A DNA stretch of 18,588 nt, taken from positions 29,837 to 48,424 of the forward strand of contig DETS01000006.1 in NCBI GenBank assembly GCA_002361735.1, read 5' to 3'. Shown here piece after piece: positions 6,130 through 14,463 of this stretch (positions are counted from its first letter, which is position 1; the number at the start of each line of letters is the position of its first letter). The notes beneath the pieces were generated by a model. It saw only the letters and a list, made by a program, of their open reading frames with translations. It ran no database searches and was not told where the DNA came from. The stretch is from Lachnospiraceae bacterium UBA3282 (GTDB taxonomy: Bacteria > Bacillota > Clostridia > Lachnospirales > Lachnospiraceae). The position numbers and the translations under genes were made by a program.

Positions 6130-7221
6130 TTACTTTGCCGCCGTAATCGTAAGCGCGTGCATATACGCGTCGTCCCCTCTGGAACAGGTCACCGAAACCT
6201 GCTTTCCCTTCACTAACACCTTACAGCCGACGGGCGCGGATACCTTGTCCATCTTTAACTCCATCTCGCCCGCGGAAGTATCCAAAACCAGTACATTTTC
6301 CGTGGATTTTTCATTGACTGTACCGGTTACCGTCGCCTGTGAGGAAGTATCCACCGTCGCCGATGAGCTATCCTTTACTCCCGTAATCACGCTGGCATGA
6401 AGATTGTTGTCAGGACCTCTGAAATAGGTAACCATCAGCTTATTTTTCGCTGTCAGGACCATACCTTTAGCGGTATCCGTATTGCCATCGATTTTAAAGG
6501 TGAAGTCTCCCTCCGAGGTCTCCAGATTCAAAATCGTTTCATTCGTGCTCTCCCTGACCGTCCCCGATACGGTTCTGGTCTCCCCCGTTACATTGGCAAC
6601 CGGCGCCTGCTCATATGTCTGGGTATTTGCATCTGTCTGCGACGCATCCATAGAAGGAGCCGTTCCCACATCCGCAATACTGAGAGCGTGCATACAGGCG
6701 TCTTCACCTCGCGCGCATCTGACCACATATTTCCCGGACACTACTAAAACGGAGCAGCTGCTGAAATCCGTATCCCGGTCCAGTTTGATTTCCATCTCAC
6801 CCTGTGGCGTGTCCAGATAGAGAACAGTTTCCGTTGTTTTCTTATTGACTGTTCCAATCACATTGGAAACCTTTGAAGTATCCAGGGCAACACTGGGATT
6901 CTCCACGCTCTCCGAAATGGTAACCGCATGGAGATAACCGTCATTTCCGTTTGCAATCGACACAGAAATCTGTTTATCCGGCAAAAGCATTTTACAGTTG
7001 CCGGTGCTGGTATCCCCGTCGATCTTAATCTCCATTTTTCCGCTTTCCGTATTCAGATATAAAAGCTTGGCAGTAGTCCCTTCCATCACCTTACCCTGTA
7101 CCGTAGCAATTACTTCCGCCGCCTGCACATCCATCTTCGGCGCCAATGTCGGCAAAAGCAGAAGACCGCAGGCCGCTAAAGCTGCCAAACTTAACCTTGC
7201 CCATCTTTTGTATTTTTTCAT
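6130..7221 (-). CDS. Secreted protein of four tandem ~65-residue repeats, function unknown
   Basis: A 363-residue exported protein. A signal peptide occupies about residues 1-34 (MKKYKRW, hydrophobic LAALAACGLLLLP, likely cleavage VQA-AEV). Four diverged copies of one module follow at about 38-103, 119-183, 216-281 and 296-361. Each has the pattern GTV..-TTE.VLYL.T..GEMEIK.D.-(D)T, a central C.VL segment and a terminal RG.D.YMHAL.I strand, suggesting small beta domains. Spacers are Ser/Thr/Ala/Gln rich, especially 184-215. No catalytic motif, LPXTG or second membrane segment is seen, so it is probably released or loosely wall-associated. The start is the ATG at 7221 with GGGAGG upstream; a longer in-frame start at 7257 would place a poor extension before the signal peptide. 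It has its own probable promoter. Confidence 0.85.
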   Translation of the reverse strand: MKKYKRWARLSLAALAACGLLLLPTLAPKMDVQAAEVIATVQGKVMEGTTAKLLYLNTESGKMEIKIDGDTSTGNCKMLLPDKQISVSIANGNDGYLHAVTISESVENPSVALDTSKVSNVIGTVNKKTTETVLYLDTPQGEMEIKLDRDTDFSSCSVLVVSGKYVVRCARGEDACMHALSIADVGTAPSMDASQTDANTQTYEQAPVANVTGETRTVSGTVRESTNETILNLETSEGDFTFKIDGNTDTAKGMVLTAKNKLMVTYFRGPDNNLHASVITGVKDSSSATVDTSSQATVTGTVNEKSTENVLVLDTSAGEMELKMDKVSAPVGCKVLVKGKQVSVTCSRGDDAYMHALTITAAK

Positions 7222-7244
7222 GTTTTCCTCCCATCCTGTATAAC

Positions 7245-7281
7245 AATAGATTACCATAATAAATACTTATGTAAATCTATT
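7245..7281. promoter_or_regulatory. Inverted repeat between promoter and start of the secreted repeat protein
   Basis: AATAGATT (7245-7252) and AATCTATT (7274-7281) are exact complements separated by 21 nt. One arm overlaps the proposed -10 box, so this could be an operator or a leader hairpin. The AT-rich context makes chance occurrence possible. Confidence 0.35.
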
Positions 7282-7308
7282 ATATATCATTTCCAATCAA
7301 AAAAGCAA
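7279..7308 (-). promoter_or_regulatory. Probable sigma-A promoter for the secreted repeat protein
   Basis: In minus-strand sense, TTGCTT (7308-7303) and a consensus TATAAT (7284-7279) are separated by 18 nt, about 58 nt upstream of the start codon. The -35 hexamer overlaps the stem of the upstream operon's terminator, so termination and re-initiation are packed together. Confidence 0.5.
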
Positions 7309-7330
7309 GCGCTTTTTCTGCGCCTGCTTG
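7297..7330 (-). terminator. Intrinsic terminator of the ytr-like operon
   Basis: In minus-strand sense a 10-bp stem, AAGCAGGCGC (7329-7320) with GCGCTTGCTT (7312-7303) including one G-U pair, closes a 7-nt loop and runs into TTTTTT. It begins 6 nt past the stop codon of the FtsX-like permease and so marks the end of the six-gene unit. Confidence 0.88.
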
Positions 7331-7335
7331 TATCG

Positions 7336-8688
7336 TTATTCGTTCCGAATCGCCGCCAGCGGACTTAACCGCATCGCCCTTCTTGCCGGGAAAAATCCCG
7401 CCACCATGCCGACCATTACCGCAAACACCAGCGACAAAAGCGCCAGCCAAATCGGAATATAGGAGATCCCGCCGACCTCCATCATCTCGCCCGACGCCTG
7501 CGCCGCCACCCTGTTGATCACAAAAGAAAGGATAAAACTTAAGATCAACCCAATCACGCCGCCGATAAAACCGATGAAGCCAGCCTCCATCAAAAAGAGA
7601 CTGCGGACATTTCTCAAGTCGCATCCGAGCACCTTCATGACGCCGATTTCCTTGGTACGCTCATAAATGGACATCATCATGGTATTGGTGATACCGATGG
7701 CCGCCACAAAAAGAGACACTGCGCCGATGCCGCCAAGCACCATCTGAATATAGCCCATCGTTTTCTGTTCCGACTCCACCCATTCCGCCTGACTGTTGGC
7801 CTCATACCCCAGATCCTGCAAAGACTTCTGTAAAGCCACCACATGATCCATGCTGTCCACATTTACCAAAAGCCTGCTGTAATAAATCTCTTTGTAGGGT
7901 TTTCCCGTCTTGGTCTGCGGTTGTCCCGGAATCACTTTATTCTTGAATATCTTTTTCATTTCCGCCATCAGCTGATCGATATCGCACAGCGTATACCAAC
8001 CGTATTGAGACCACTGATTTTCCGCGGGCGTCGCTTCCACGCCGCAGGTCTCGATCAGATATTTCTTGGGCGGTTTCTTCGTCTGCCCGTTCTCATCCAC
8101 TGACCCCGAGCCATAGTAAGCGTCCATATCAAAAATAACAAAGATCGGATCTTTCATCAAATCGATATCCGGCAGAATGCCCGTCTCCCAATAACTGCCT
8201 CCGCTTCCTTTAGAATTATAAAAATTCTGCAAAACTTCATTGCCGTAAAAAAACGTGAGTGTCTGGTCATTTCCCGGAAGCTGCCCCTGCCCCACCTCGA
8301 GACCCAACTCTGCGATTGCCTCCTTAGGCATCCCCTGTATCTGCAGATATCCCTGATAACTGCCGTACATGGCAAGCGCCTGGGTCTCCAACACCGGATA
8401 TACCGATTCTACATGCTCCATCATCAAAATCTCGTCGATCAGTTTCTGATCCAGTCGTTTGACCTCATCCGTGGAAGAATCATTCCACGGCGCGTTCACC
8501 GTCACCTGCGTCAGGCTCCCGTAAGACTCATACTGCGCCATCAGGGACTTACTCAAACCAAGCCCCAGTGACACCATGACCACAATGGAAGCGACACCGA
8601 TCACCACGCCAAGCACTGTCAGGATGGTTCTCACTTTTCTTTTCCAGAGATTACTGCTGCTCATCCGCAGCAAATCAAGAAACTTCAT
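7336..8688 (-). CDS. MacB/FtsX-type ABC permease, YtrF-like
   Basis: A 450-residue permease with the MacB-type layout. It has one N-terminal helix (about 19-46, VRTILTVLGVVIGVASIVVMVSLGLGL), a large extracytoplasmic domain (about 50-315), then three C-terminal helices (about 319-345, 366-395 and 412-438) and the ending FPARRAMRLSPLAAIRNE. The YERTKEIGVMKVLGC motif between the second and third helices is the coupling signature of this superfamily. Such proteins usually perform mechanotransmission or extrude substrates instead of importing them. The gene follows the surface-protein gene by 20 nt with a GGAGC site and pairs with the ATPase at 10599-11342. Its size fits B. subtilis YtrF (about 436 residues). 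It is the last gene of the operon. Confidence 0.93.
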   Translation of the reverse strand: MKFLDLLRMSSSNLWKRKVRTILTVLGVVIGVASIVVMVSLGLGLSKSLMAQYESYGSLTQVTVNAPWNDSSTDEVKRLDQKLIDEILMMEHVESVYPVLETQALAMYGSYQGYLQIQGMPKEAIAELGLEVGQGQLPGNDQTLTFFYGNEVLQNFYNSKGSGGSYWETGILPDIDLMKDPIFVIFDMDAYYGSGSVDENGQTKKPPKKYLIETCGVEATPAENQWSQYGWYTLCDIDQLMAEMKKIFKNKVIPGQPQTKTGKPYKEIYYSRLLVNVDSMDHVVALQKSLQDLGYEANSQAEWVESEQKTMGYIQMVLGGIGAVSLFVAAIGITNTMMMSIYERTKEIGVMKVLGCDLRNVRSLFLMEAGFIGFIGGVIGLILSFILSFVINRVAAQASGEMMEVGGISYIPIWLALLSLVFAVMVGMVAGFFPARRAMRLSPLAAIRNE

Positions 8689-8708
8689 GTCTGCTCCGTT
8701 CCTTTAAT

Positions 8709-10529
8709 CTATTTGAACAAATCATTGTCTATATCCGCCAGGTCAGCCGCCACCTCAAGCGCCGCCTTTTTCTTTTTGCGAAGTTTCAAAAACACAACCA
8801 AACCCGCCACTGCTGCCGCGACCACCACTACGGCGATTCCCACGATCAGACCGGTCTTAGGCTTTCCGCCTTCTCCGTCTTCCGGCATCATGCCGTCTCC
8901 CATCATATCGCCGCCCATCATGTCACCCATCATCATATCGTCCATCATCATTTCATTGACAAACAGCGTAATGGTCTTTTCCTCCGTAGTCACATTACCC
9001 GCATCGTCCTCATAAGAGATCTCCAGCGTTACCGTGCCGTCATCCATGGTCGCCGCAGCGCCCGTCAGCATCACGTCCACATTTCCCGTATTGCCGGACT
9101 GCAGATTTCCCACAAATGCCGATGCCTCCGCAATGGAATCCGCAATGAATTTCACCTGTACATTGTAAAGTGTCGTCTTTCCCGTATTGTAAATGCTGAA
9201 CATCACGTTTGACTGAGAACCCACTTCAATGTTATCGGGCACTACCTCCGGGATACTGGTATCAAAACGGCTCTCCTGCATGATCGGAATCGAAACGCTC
9301 GCCTTATCCGTCAAGTCAAAGACCGTAGCGGCGTCATATTTCATGTTGACATCAAGAACGTAAGGTTTCTGTGCCAGATCCGCCTTTGCCGTCATCTCGA
9401 TCTCAATATCCGCCGAAGTGTCCGGCGCAATTTTCTCCATATAGACAGAGCTTGATCCCGATGTCGGCAGAAAAGCTGAGTAAGTGTTGGTTTTATCGTC
9501 CCCCTCCTGTGCCGCCTGCATATCGAAGAGCACGTTGGTCACCGTCGTATCCTTGGAAGTATTCTTTACATGGATCGTCAGGGTAAAGGTTTCCCCTGCA
9601 AAGACCTTTGCCGGGTTCGTCTCAAAGCCCGTCACCACGATACGAGGCTTCGATCCTGTTGCTTCCTGACCGTTCCCGCCGATAAAGCCGCTGCCCGGCT
9701 TGCCGATGGTCTTTACATACACCGTAAGCTCCGCCGGCTCCTCGCTGCGGATACCCGCCTTCGTATAAGATATCTTGAATTTCAAAGGATAGTAGCCCGT
9801 CATCACATCACTTCTGGTCGTAAAGTGAAAGGTAAATTCCCTGCGGTTTTCCATCGCCGCTTCCTTGGTGGCGCAGCCGGGAATATAAGGTTCCGTCTGT
9901 AAGTAATTCGTTGCATCCGGCTCAAAGGGCCACTCCGTTACCGCATTGGAGATCACAGGCTCCACGATCAGATCGTTTAATTCCTCCGTACCGAAATTCA
10001 TGATGGGCAGCACGATCGCCACATTCTGTCCATAGCTTACGATGGGCGTCTGCCAGTTATCGGCCACCTGCAAAAACTCACTGGTAGTCTGGGACACCTT
10101 CGCCACTGCCGTAGACTCCATATTTCCCTTAACGGATGATACATAAGACCACAATTCCGTCAGAGACATTTCCGTATTGGCAATATAGTAGACCGCGCTG
10201 TCAAAAAGTTTATGCAGGCTCTCCATCACCTTTTCATCCAGGTGATAACGCACCTCAAGGCTCTGCATGTAGTAGAGCAAATCCTCATCTGCATCAAAAC
10301 GATCGTCGTCCGTGATCACCCGATCGGATGTTCTCTGTATATATTTGGTTGTATCGTTACTGCTGACGCTCTCCTCCGTCGCCTCCACATAAGGCATTCC
10401 GCCGGGAATCGAACGAACCGATGGTGCCGCCAGAAATAACACGGCACAAAGCAGTATGCCCACTCCCGTTCTGCACACTGTTTCTCTCCTGATCAAATTT
10501 CTTCTCCTGATTCGCCCGTTCTTTTTCAT
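8709..10529 (-). CDS. Membrane-anchored beta-domain surface protein with Met-rich juxtamembrane stretch
   Basis: A 606-residue protein. A basic N-terminus and hydrophobic stretch (about 20-38) form a signal peptide or anchor. Residues about 80-160 look helical. Three regions follow that resemble CARDB/APHP-type beta sandwiches found in COG1361-like surface proteins (about 165-275, 296-415, 430-525). Residues 526-549 hold 12 Met interspersed with Asp and Gly. A C-terminal helix (about 559-581, GIAVVVVAAAVAGLVVFL) precedes a KLRKKKK stop-transfer tail. Most of the chain should be outside the cell. The ATG at 10529 is preferred over 10541 because GGAGGT lies directly before it. It sits between the ATPase and permease genes, so it is probably the extracytoplasmic adaptor or sensor of that transporter. 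No exact family name is claimed. Confidence 0.82.
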   Translation of the reverse strand: MKKNGRIRRRNLIRRETVCRTGVGILLCAVLFLAAPSVRSIPGGMPYVEATEESVSSNDTTKYIQRTSDRVITDDDRFDADEDLLYYMQSLEVRYHLDEKVMESLHKLFDSAVYYIANTEMSLTELWSYVSSVKGNMESTAVAKVSQTTSEFLQVADNWQTPIVSYGQNVAIVLPIMNFGTEELNDLIVEPVISNAVTEWPFEPDATNYLQTEPYIPGCATKEAAMENRREFTFHFTTRSDVMTGYYPLKFKISYTKAGIRSEEPAELTVYVKTIGKPGSGFIGGNGQEATGSKPRIVVTGFETNPAKVFAGETFTLTIHVKNTSKDTTVTNVLFDMQAAQEGDDKTNTYSAFLPTSGSSSVYMEKIAPDTSADIEIEMTAKADLAQKPYVLDVNMKYDAATVFDLTDKASVSIPIMQESRFDTSIPEVVPDNIEVGSQSNVMFSIYNTGKTTLYNVQVKFIADSIAEASAFVGNLQSGNTGNVDVMLTGAAATMDDGTVTLEISYEDDAGNVTTEEKTITLFVNEMMMDDMMMGDMMGGDMMGDGMMPEDGEGGKPKTGLIVGIAVVVVAAAVAGLVVFLKLRKKKKAALEVAADLADIDNDLFK

Positions 10530-10598
10530 TTTTACCTCCATACCGGAACTCTTTCTTCCCTAATTGCGATGTTACAATCCTTTTCCCTGCCCGGCAGA

Positions 10599-11342
10599 TC
10601 ACTCCTGCACCGCGATTTCCTCCGGCACATCCTTTTCATCCCGCTCATTGATCTCCAGGATTTTTCCATCCCTGATTCTGATTACAACGTCTGCAAAACC
10701 CGCCAGGTAATTGTCATGCGTGACCATAACAAGCGTCTGGTTTTTCTCCCGTACCACTTTTTTCATCAGGTTCATGACCTCCACGGAGGTATTTGAGTCT
10801 AAGTTTCCCGTAGGTTCATCCGCAAAGATGATCTCCGGCTCCACCACAAGTGCTCTCGCCACGCCCACACGCTGCTGCTGACCGCCTGACATTTGGTTCG
10901 GGCGGTGTTTTTTATGTTTGGTCAGCCCCACCAGATCGAGCATCTCCTCCGCCTTTTGATTGCGGCGCTTTTTATCCATGCCCTGAAAAGTCAGGGGCAG
11001 CGCCACATTCTCAATAGCGTTCATCGTCCCCATCAGATTAAAGGACTGGAAGATAAAACCGATATGTTCCCTTCGGAAGGCCACAAGCTGATTCTCTGTC
11101 TTTTTTTCCATGTGCTCGCCCGCGATCACGATCTCGCCCTTGGTCGGTTTTTCCAATCCCGCCAACATATTGAGCAGCGTGGATTTTCCGGATCCGGAAG
11201 CGCCCACGATCGAACAAAAGCACCCCCTCCTGATGGAGAAGCTGACCCCGTTTAAGGCGCGCACCCTCTCCTCTCCGACCCGGTATATCTTATAAAGATC
11301 CTTCACCTCAATGACCGGTTCACCCCATTTGCTAACGTCCAC
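10599..11342 (-). CDS. ABC transporter ATP-binding protein, MacB/LolD/YtrE-like
   Basis: A 247-residue ATPase of the MacB/LolD/FtsE group. Visible motifs are Walker A GASGSGKST (47-55), Q-loop Gln99 in FIFQSFNL, the exact signature MSGGQQQRVGVARAL (151-165), Walker B IIFADEP (171-177), D-loop GNLD and switch His209. Because MacB-type ATPases pair with FtsX-fold permeases, its partner is most likely the 450-residue permease encoded at the end of the operon, with the intervening surface protein as a third component. The start is GTG at 11342: the frame has a stop codon 24 nt upstream, no in-frame ATG nearby, and AAAGGA precedes it. Size fits B. subtilis YtrE. The last ~15 residues are an acidic tail beyond the core. 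Confidence 0.95.
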   Translation of the reverse strand: MDVSKWGEPVIEVKDLYKIYRVGEERVRALNGVSFSIRRGCFCSIVGASGSGKSTLLNMLAGLEKPTKGEIVIAGEHMEKKTENQLVAFRREHIGFIFQSFNLMGTMNAIENVALPLTFQGMDKKRRNQKAEEMLDLVGLTKHKKHRPNQMSGGQQQRVGVARALVVEPEIIFADEPTGNLDSNTSVEVMNLMKKVVREKNQTLVMVTHDNYLAGFADVVIRIRDGKILEINERDEKDVPEEIAVQE

Positions 11343-11376
11343 ATCCGTTTCCTTTCCATCCTGTTATCGTCTACTT

Positions 11377-13539
11377 TCACTCCCCGGAGAATGCCGTCGC
11401 CTCCACCACAAATTCGGGTACCTTTCCCGCATAGATGGAGTAATCGAAATAATAACTGTCCCTCTCATAGGGATAGGACGAATCCCGCTTAAACACGACC
11501 TCCACGGAGTAGTTCTCGTCCAGATCCCGATAACGGCTCCAGGGCGCGTCGATCCAGTTGCAGTACAGATGCGGCAGAATCTGCGCGATTTCTTCCTCCT
11601 TGTAGAAGGTCTCCGAAACCGTATAATCCGTATACTCGGCATCCCATGTATCCGCTGCGCCGGCCACAGCCTCCTTGTAAAGCGCATATCCGGGATCCCC
11701 GTTAAATTGCGCTTCCGGATTCTGCGAAAGTTCATTGTGGTAGCAGGTCACCGTTACCGACTCGATATCCGCCGCATCAAGCTGCATCGGATAATATGCT
11801 CCCAAATCTTTCAATGCTGAGATCGTATTTTCAAAACTGTCATACACCAAAAATCTTCTCTGGCTGAAACTCTTATATTCAAAGGCGAAACTGCCGCAGG
11901 GACGATTATGCCTTACCAGCGAAAAGTCAAACTGCTCCATATCCTTCGCCCAGGCATCCAGAAGTCTGCCTGCTTCTTCCACCGGAATCGTTGCCTTAGC
12001 CGGACCGTTGGTATAATAAATTTTGCTCACGCCTTCCAGCAGCCTCTCGTCTGTCAAGCCCTGAAACACACCTTTTTTATAGGCGTCCATACAGAAAATC
12101 TGATTCAGGAGTTTTTCTGTTTCCGGGTCGTCATAGTCAACCCGTATGCATCTTGCCTTCTGCCTGCCCGATTGCAAGCGGTACAGAATCTGCACATAGC
12201 GGTCATCCTCCATTTCCTCCGGATCGCCCGCCTGCTTTGCCGCCTCAGCCAGCGCCAGCACAGGGGAGGTATCCGTCAGAAACATATGCTCCATTTCAAA
12301 TTCGTTTTTCTCAATATAATGCTGATCCTCATCCCAGTAATTATCATAGTACCCGTCTGCTGAAATTGCAATACTCTCCACCTTATTTTGCGCCGGAACG
12401 TAATCGTCATACCCAAACAGATCCCATTTATAGCAGCAAAATATTGCCAAAATGCCAACTAACGCGACACCACCGGAAATCAAATGCTTAAAAATGCTTC
12501 TGATATCAAAATCATAAATCACTTCCACAGCAGCGCAAAAAAGCAGTCCGCCCGCCAGCATACCCGCCACCAACAGCATCTCATTCTGATAGGAAGCGTC
12601 ATATACCATTCTGCCCACCAAAAACGCAACGGGAATCGCTGCCGCCACCTTGATCACCGGCTCCAGAAAACGATAGGCGATCGCCTTACCTGCCGTTTCC
12701 GAAGGGCGTTTCCCATAAGCATACCGGCAAAGGAAAAGAAGCACTACCGCGATCCCGATCCATTTCGCCGCCAGAGGCATCGCCATCCTTGCCGCTGCCG
12801 CGGCATCCGGCATATTTTTGATTTCCCAGATATTCATCACATAGTCATAGCCCACGGAAAGTATGGGTTTATCTTTCAAATAATAGGGGGAATACGTTTT
12901 GAAAAACATCCCTTTCAAACTTTCCGCCATACTGCTGATCATAAGCTCATACAGCGCAAACAGCAAAAACAGCGCCGCCGTCACAAAACGATTTCCCGTC
13001 AGCATCACCGCCAGGATCATCAGGTGATAAAAAACCAGGAAGAAGCAAAGATTCCAAATAAAGGCAAGCCCCGCTTCCGCCAATACTTCCCCGTTCACCG
13101 CTCCCTGCGCTGCAGCCAGAACCATCCCCAGAATCAGTCCCGACAGATTAGCCACCAGATACATAAACAGACCGTTCACATAAACCACGGCAAATCTCTT
13201 ATTTTTTGACACGGGAACGCTGTGATACAGATCCACCTTCCTTCTGTCAAACAGATAAGAAAAGCCCTGCATGCCGATGATTGCCGCCAGAACCAGGACA
13301 ACCGGATAAATATTATCGGAAAACGCCAATGCATCCCTCGCCGCCTGATACATGGCCTGTTTAAATTCCTTCTGATTTATGTAAGTTCCCTGTGCATAAA
13401 AGCCCTTGATACGGCTTAAATAGATCATCGTCATTCCACCGTAGACGAGAAGCTGTGACAGCACCGCCACGATCCACACCCAGATCCGCCGTTTATGATT
13501 TTCCTTACAACTACCCCAGAATGAGCTTTTTGATGTCAT
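11377..13539 (-). CDS. ABC-2-type permease with large C-terminal domain (DUF6449-like)
   Basis: A 720-residue membrane protein. Residues 1-373 hold about nine hydrophobic segments (about 19-40, 76-97, 115-150 as two, 157-181, 183-204, 259-276, 295-313, 320-342, 352-370). The FDRRKVDLYHSVPVSKNKRF motif after the second helix is the coupling-helix region of this ABC-2 permease type. Residues 374-720 form a hydrophilic domain with many Tyr and acidic residues, resembling the DUF6449 group from memory; its side of the membrane and role are unclear. The ATG at 13539 has GGAGG nine nucleotides upstream and overlaps the ATPase gene by 29 nt, arguing for translational coupling with it. In the B. subtilis ytr operon this position is taken by two ~325-residue permeases, YtrC and YtrD. 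Confidence 0.87.
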   Translation of the reverse strand: MTSKSSFWGSCKENHKRRIWVWIVAVLSQLLVYGGMTMIYLSRIKGFYAQGTYINQKEFKQAMYQAARDALAFSDNIYPVVLVLAAIIGMQGFSYLFDRRKVDLYHSVPVSKNKRFAVVYVNGLFMYLVANLSGLILGMVLAAAQGAVNGEVLAEAGLAFIWNLCFFLVFYHLMILAVMLTGNRFVTAALFLLFALYELMISSMAESLKGMFFKTYSPYYLKDKPILSVGYDYVMNIWEIKNMPDAAAAARMAMPLAAKWIGIAVVLLFLCRYAYGKRPSETAGKAIAYRFLEPVIKVAAAIPVAFLVGRMVYDASYQNEMLLVAGMLAGGLLFCAAVEVIYDFDIRSIFKHLISGGVALVGILAIFCCYKWDLFGYDDYVPAQNKVESIAISADGYYDNYWDEDQHYIEKNEFEMEHMFLTDTSPVLALAEAAKQAGDPEEMEDDRYVQILYRLQSGRQKARCIRVDYDDPETEKLLNQIFCMDAYKKGVFQGLTDERLLEGVSKIYYTNGPAKATIPVEEAGRLLDAWAKDMEQFDFSLVRHNRPCGSFAFEYKSFSQRRFLVYDSFENTISALKDLGAYYPMQLDAADIESVTVTCYHNELSQNPEAQFNGDPGYALYKEAVAGAADTWDAEYTDYTVSETFYKEEEIAQILPHLYCNWIDAPWSRYRDLDENYSVEVVFKRDSSYPYERDSYYFDYSIYAGKVPEFVVEATAFSGE

Positions 13540-14416
13540 AGCCTGCCACCTCCGTTTCACTGATAAAGATCTCCTCCAAAGACAGGGGAAGCACCTCGTA
13601 AAAAATCGTATCCACCGTGGCGAATCTGGCTTCCACTTCTTCTCTGGTACTGCGCACCGTGATCGTGCTCAGCGACCCTCTCTGCTCTTTCTTCAAGATC
13701 TCCAGTCCGTTCAATGCCTTCAACTCATCTTCCACATTTGCAAACACACACTGCACTTTCTGGATGCTGCACTTCATATCCTCCAGATCTTTGGAAAGCA
13801 GCACGCCGCCCTTATGTAACAATCCCACATGATCGCAGATATCTTCCAATTCCCGCAGATTATGAGAAGCGATCACGGGCGTCAGTCCCCGCTCCTCCAT
13901 CTCCTTGGCAAAAATGGATTTGATCCCCTGCCGCATCACGGGATCCAGCCCGTCAAACGTCTCGTCGCAGAGAATGTATTTCGTGTGGGAACAGATCCCC
14001 AAAAGCAGGGCAAGCTGTTTCTTCATGCCCTTGGAAAAGGTACCGATCTTTCTGTTTTTGTCCAAATTAAACTTTTCCAGATACTTATAAAACTCCACCC
14101 TGTCAAACGCCTCATAGATACCGCTGTAATACCTCTCCATCGTCCCGGCGTTGGCGTTTGCAAAGAAATAAGGTTCGTCGGCAATAAAAAACAACCGCTT
14201 CTTTGCCTCCACATTGTCGTACACAGGCATATTATCGACTGCCACCGTGCCTTCATCGGGTTTTATCACGCCCGCTATCATGCGCAGCACCGTACTCTTT
14301 CCCGCACCGTTGGTACCGATCAGGCCGAAAACCGTCTTTTCTTTGATGGTAACGCTGACCTCATCGACGGCTCTGATATCTTCAAACCGTTTCGTCAGAT
14401 TATGTATTTCTATCAT
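13511..14416 (-). CDS. ABC transporter ATP-binding protein, YtrB-like
   Basis: A 301-residue ATPase. Visible motifs are Walker A GTNGAGKST, divergent signature FSKGMKKQLALLLG, Walker B YILCDETFDGLDP and switch histidine in ASHNLRE. Residues beyond about 210 form a C-terminal extension ending GYDIKKLILG. The SKGM signature and about 300-residue length match YtrB/CcmA-type ATPases that energise ABC-2 permeases. Its gene overlaps that of the 720-residue permease by 29 nt, the strongest sign of partnership. It follows the GntR-type regulator gene by 47 nt. The start ATG at 14416 is preceded by AGGAGG. It is distinct from the other ATPase in the operon, which belongs to the MacB group. Confidence 0.94.
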   Translation of the reverse strand: MIEIHNLTKRFEDIRAVDEVSVTIKEKTVFGLIGTNGAGKSTVLRMIAGVIKPDEGTVAVDNMPVYDNVEAKKRLFFIADEPYFFANANAGTMERYYSGIYEAFDRVEFYKYLEKFNLDKNRKIGTFSKGMKKQLALLLGICSHTKYILCDETFDGLDPVMRQGIKSIFAKEMEERGLTPVIASHNLRELEDICDHVGLLHKGGVLLSKDLEDMKCSIQKVQCVFANVEDELKALNGLEILKKEQRGSLSTITVRSTREEVEARFATVDTIFYEVLPLSLEEIFISETEVAGYDIKKLILG

Positions 14417-14463
14417 AAACTTTCCTCCTTGTCGGAGCGCTGTTATATCTGCCCGCTCCGCTT

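Noticed and set aside
6115..6216. 33-codon plus-strand frame with a good Shine-Dalgarno at 6100-6107
   Set aside because: It is antisense to the end of the secreted repeat gene, its codons look like a shadow frame, and its start region is explained by mirror symmetry with the enolase leader. Kept only as part of the palindrome finding.
12484..13209. Long open plus-strand frame (241 codons) opposite the ABC-2 permease
   Set aside because: It is antisense to a clear membrane protein gene. Its translation is rich in His, Arg and Gln, as expected when hydrophobic codons are read in reverse, and it has no recognisable motif.
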